A stretch of DNA of 64,000 nucleotides, from NCBI RefSeq assembly GCF_002240355.1, contig NZ_CP016353.1, positions 2,716,501-2,780,500 of the forward strand, read 5' to 3'. The position numbers were made by a program, and so were the translations under genes. This stretch comes from Prauserella marina (GTDB lineage Bacteria; Actinomycetota; Actinomycetes; Mycobacteriales; Pseudonocardiaceae). Of the stretch, positions 62,097 through 64,000 are shown in pieces. The notes beneath the pieces are model-generated. The model was not told where the DNA came from and made no database searches. It was given only the letters and a program-made list of their open reading frames with translations. Position 1 is the stretch's first letter, and each line of letters begins with the position of its first letter.

Positions 62097-63344
62097 TCAC
62101 TTCCCGTAGGCGATGTAGTCGGGGCCTTCTCCGGCGGTGCGGCCGGACGGTCCTGCCTCCGGCCGTGGTGGCAGTGGCGCGATCAGCACGTCGGCCGCGG
62201 CCGCCACCGGAACCGGCCAGTCGCCGCTGGCCAGCGTGTTCCCGGTGCGGACATCGATGGTGACCGAACGCCCTGAACGGGTGCCGTGCGCGGTGCCGTC
62301 GTGAACGAGCGTGATCTCCAGCGGTTTCGCGTCGTCGTCCCGCCACAATTCGGCGCCGGTGCCGATGTCGAACGCGCGGATCGTCCGGTATTGGTCGAGC
62401 CCGGAGACCACAACGGCGCCTGCCTGGTGATCGACGCTCGTGCGCGGCTCGGCCTGGTCGCCGAGATCCGCGATCAGCCTGCCGGTGCCCAGGTCGTGGA
62501 GTGCCGTACTCGCGGAGCGCTCGTCGGGGTGGGTCCAGCGCAGGGCGACGACGTTCGCCGACGAGGCCGGAATGGAGTCGAGCAGTTCCACGTGGCGCGG
62601 CCCGGTACCGAATCCCGGTGGGGCGGGGATCCTGTCCGAATTCCAGGAAACCGACCCTGCCGCCGTGTCGACCGCCGTGACCGCGCCCTCGCTGCCGAAC
62701 AGCCCGGTGCCGTGGTGTTCGTAGAGCGGCCGCGCGTCCTCGGCGGGGGGCCGCACGGGTTGTCCGGAACGGGCGGCGAGCATGACGCGCTCGCCCTGAG
62801 ACCCGCCGACGACCGACGGTGTGGCGGTGCCGAAGATGAGCCCTGGGCCGAGCAGCGACCCCGGCACCGGCGACGGCCCCCAGAGCCGCCTTCCGTCGCG
62901 TACGTCGTAGGCGTTGGCCGTGATCCGGGTGGCGAGTGTGCCGTCGCGGGCGTCGGCGTCGCTCGCGAGTATCACCGCGGCGGGGGTCCCCACGACGTCG
63001 GTCACGCCATAGCCGACGCAGGAGGGATTCGTGCGTACCGCCCACCGGGTTTCCCCTTCCGGTGACACGCCCGAAATGGAAAGGTCGGCGTTGTCGTCGG
63101 CGGGAAATCCGAGACCGATGAACGTCTCGCCCGCCGTGCGGGGGACGTCGTCGAAGGGCGCCGTCCATCGCGGCCGTTCGTTGTCGGGGCCGTCCGGGGC
63201 GCGGGGTGAGGGTGGCTCGGCGGCCGTCGGCAACGTCACCGGGGCAGGAGCGGGAAGGTCGCCCTTTTCCTGCCCGCCGCAGGCCGCCAGTACGATCGTC
63301 GCGGCCGCCACCGCGACGGCGTGCCAGGTCCCGCGATGCCGCAT
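62097..63344 (-). CDS. lipoprotein with predicted beta-propeller (PQQ-like)
   Basis: A 415-residue lipoprotein: signal peptide with lipobox LAAC, a Pro-rich linker, then a beta-propeller with PQQ-like blades (YDVRDGRRLWGP, VDTAAGSVSWN, FDIGTGAELWRDD, IDVRTGNTL). ATG at 63344 follows GGGAGG. It is the first gene of a lipoprotein-BlaI-M56 operon controlled by a BlaI-type operator. A sensor role for the M56 protease outside the cell is inferred. It has the same general plan as the lipoprotein at 3465. Confidence 0.8.
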   Translation of the reverse strand: MRHRGTWHAVAVAAATIVLAACGGQEKGDLPAPAPVTLPTAAEPPSPRAPDGPDNERPRWTAPFDDVPRTAGETFIGLGFPADDNADLSISGVSPEGETRWAVRTNPSCVGYGVTDVVGTPAAVILASDADARDGTLATRITANAYDVRDGRRLWGPSPVPGSLLGPGLIFGTATPSVVGGSQGERVMLAARSGQPVRPPAEDARPLYEHHGTGLFGSEGAVTAVDTAAGSVSWNSDRIPAPPGFGTGPRHVELLDSIPASSANVVALRWTHPDERSASTALHDLGTGRLIADLGDQAEPRTSVDHQAGAVVVSGLDQYRTIRAFDIGTGAELWRDDDAKPLEITLVHDGTAHGTRSGRSVTIDVRTGNTLASGDWPVPVAAAADVLIAPLPPRPEAGPSGRTAGEGPDYIAYGK

Positions 63345-63361
63345 CGTGCCTCCCGCTCTCT

Positions 63362-63382
63362 TCTACTATCTAGCTTAGTAGA
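63362..63382. promoter_or_regulatory. BlaI-type operator
   Basis: TCTACTA-N7-TAGTAGA is a perfect inverted repeat starting 18 bases upstream of the lipoprotein start codon. It agrees with BlaI/MecI operators and with the site at 60277. It would make the operon autoregulated. The rest of the 182-base gap to 63526 shows no gene. Confidence 0.8.
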
Positions 63383-63526
63383 TGAAATATGTCCGGCCGC
63401 TGACGGGGAGCACGTCGCCCGCATTCACCTCGGCCGCCCTTCCCGGTACCCCCACTGGGGCTTCCAGTCGTGCGGAAGCCGTGACGTCGTGTTACTGAGG
63501 GAGGGAACCGAACGTGAGGAGCAGCC

Positions 63527-64000
63527 ATGCGCGCCGTCGTGTTGCACGCACCTGGCGATGTCCGCGTCGACGAGGTCGAGGACCCGGAGATCATCGAGCC
63601 GACCGATGCGGTCATCCGCGTCACGGCCGCCTGTATCTGCGGCTCCGATTTGTGGCCCTACCGGGGAATCGAGAACGTCGACGGCCCCACCCCGATGGGG
63701 CACGAGTACGTCGGCGTCGTCGAGCGCGTCGGGGACGCCGTGCGCGAGGTCGGGGTCGGCGATCTCGTGGTCGGTTCGTTCGTCGCCTCGGACAACACCT
63801 GCGAGATCTGCGAGGCGGGGTTCCAGTCCCGCTGCGTCCACCAGGTCATGATGGGCTCGATCGGCACCCAGTCCGAGTTCGCCCGTATCCCGCTCGCCGA
63901 CGGCACCCTCGTCAAGGTCCCCGGCGAGCCCACCCCTGAACAACAGCGCGGCCTGCTGGCCGCTTCCGACGTGCTCGGCACCGGCTGGTTCGCCGCCGTC
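63527..64000 (+). CDS. zinc-dependent alcohol dehydrogenase, N-terminal part
   Basis: A medium-chain zinc alcohol dehydrogenase cut off by the window end (158 residues visible). ATG at 63527 follows GAGGAGC. The catalytic zinc ligands are in ACICGSDLW (Cys) and PMGHEYVGVV (His-Glu). In the structural zinc loop the first Cys is replaced by Asp (DNTCEICEAGFQSRC). It resembles IMP-type or threonine-dehydrogenase-like enzymes of actinomycetes. Cofactor and substrate await the missing C-terminal Rossmann domain. Confidence 0.9.
   Translation, partial: MRAVVLHAPGDVRVDEVEDPEIIEPTDAVIRVTAACICGSDLWPYRGIENVDGPTPMGHEYVGVVERVGDAVREVGVGDLVVGSFVASDNTCEICEAGFQSRCVHQVMMGSIGTQSEFARIPLADGTLVKVPGEPTPEQQRGLLAASDVLGTGWFAAV

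Overview
This 64 kb stretch is chromosomal DNA from a high-GC actinomycete. GTG starts are very common, genes are packed into short operons, and several families are typical of actinomycetes: an F420/PPOX-type flavin protein, a DUF574 SAM methyltransferase, paired BlaI and M56 proteins, many TetR/IclR/GntR regulators and two LuxR-type two-component pairs. The mix suggests a soil member of the Pseudonocardiaceae (Amycolatopsis or Prauserella-like), but this is inference only. No rRNA, tRNA, CRISPR array, phage or insertion sequence was seen, and I saw no obvious block of foreign base composition.

Layout. 1-2.5 kb: end of a dicarboxylate-type permease, a class II aldolase and an IclR regulator (small-acid catabolism). 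2.5-14 kb: mixed accessory genes, including a DoxX-like protein, a propeller lipoprotein, a degenerate AhpD-like protein, a RidA gene with an apparent frameshift, a two-component system, a lipoprotein hydrolase, and a TetR/erythromycin-esterase pair divided by twin operators. 14.2-21.1 kb: a tightly overlapping seven-gene catabolic operon (DUF6282 amidohydrolase-like protein, cupin, HpaI-type aldolase, three-part ABC importer, flavin reductase) facing an IclR regulator. The same operator-like sequence lies in both promoters. 21-29.7 kb: APC permease, PhzF, a second two-component system divergent from a MacB-like exporter, and a methionine aminopeptidase behind a striking twin palindrome. 29.8-43.8 kb: P450, PLP desulfhydrase/deaminase, a lone BlaI regulator, NlpC/P60 hydrolase, TrkH potassium channel and several regulator/enzyme pairs. 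43.6-53.8 kb: a nitrogen and amino-acid region with a MocR regulator, a DapA-like aldolase, MOSC, RidA and a full pxpA-ycsG-ycsI-pxpB-pxpC operon in the Bacillus ycs-kip gene order. Several catalytic signatures of that operon are altered. A GntR regulator and an aminotransferase share a near-identical operator with it. 54-58.7 kb: zinc-type CDF exporter, NADP glutamate dehydrogenase, AI-2E transporter and an unusual Gfo/Idh protein. 58.7-63.4 kb: a BlaI/M56/lipoprotein regulatory unit next to a DsbA-CcdA thiol-redox pair and a CxxC membrane protein, with matching BlaI-type operators in both control regions. The window ends inside a zinc alcohol dehydrogenase.

Three modules look most novel. 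The first is the DUF6282-cupin-aldolase-ABC-flavin reductase operon. The second is the diverged PxpABC-like operon, whose NRAMP-fold permease lacks the metal-binding motifs. The third is the BlaI-M56-lipoprotein-DsbA-CcdA redox island.
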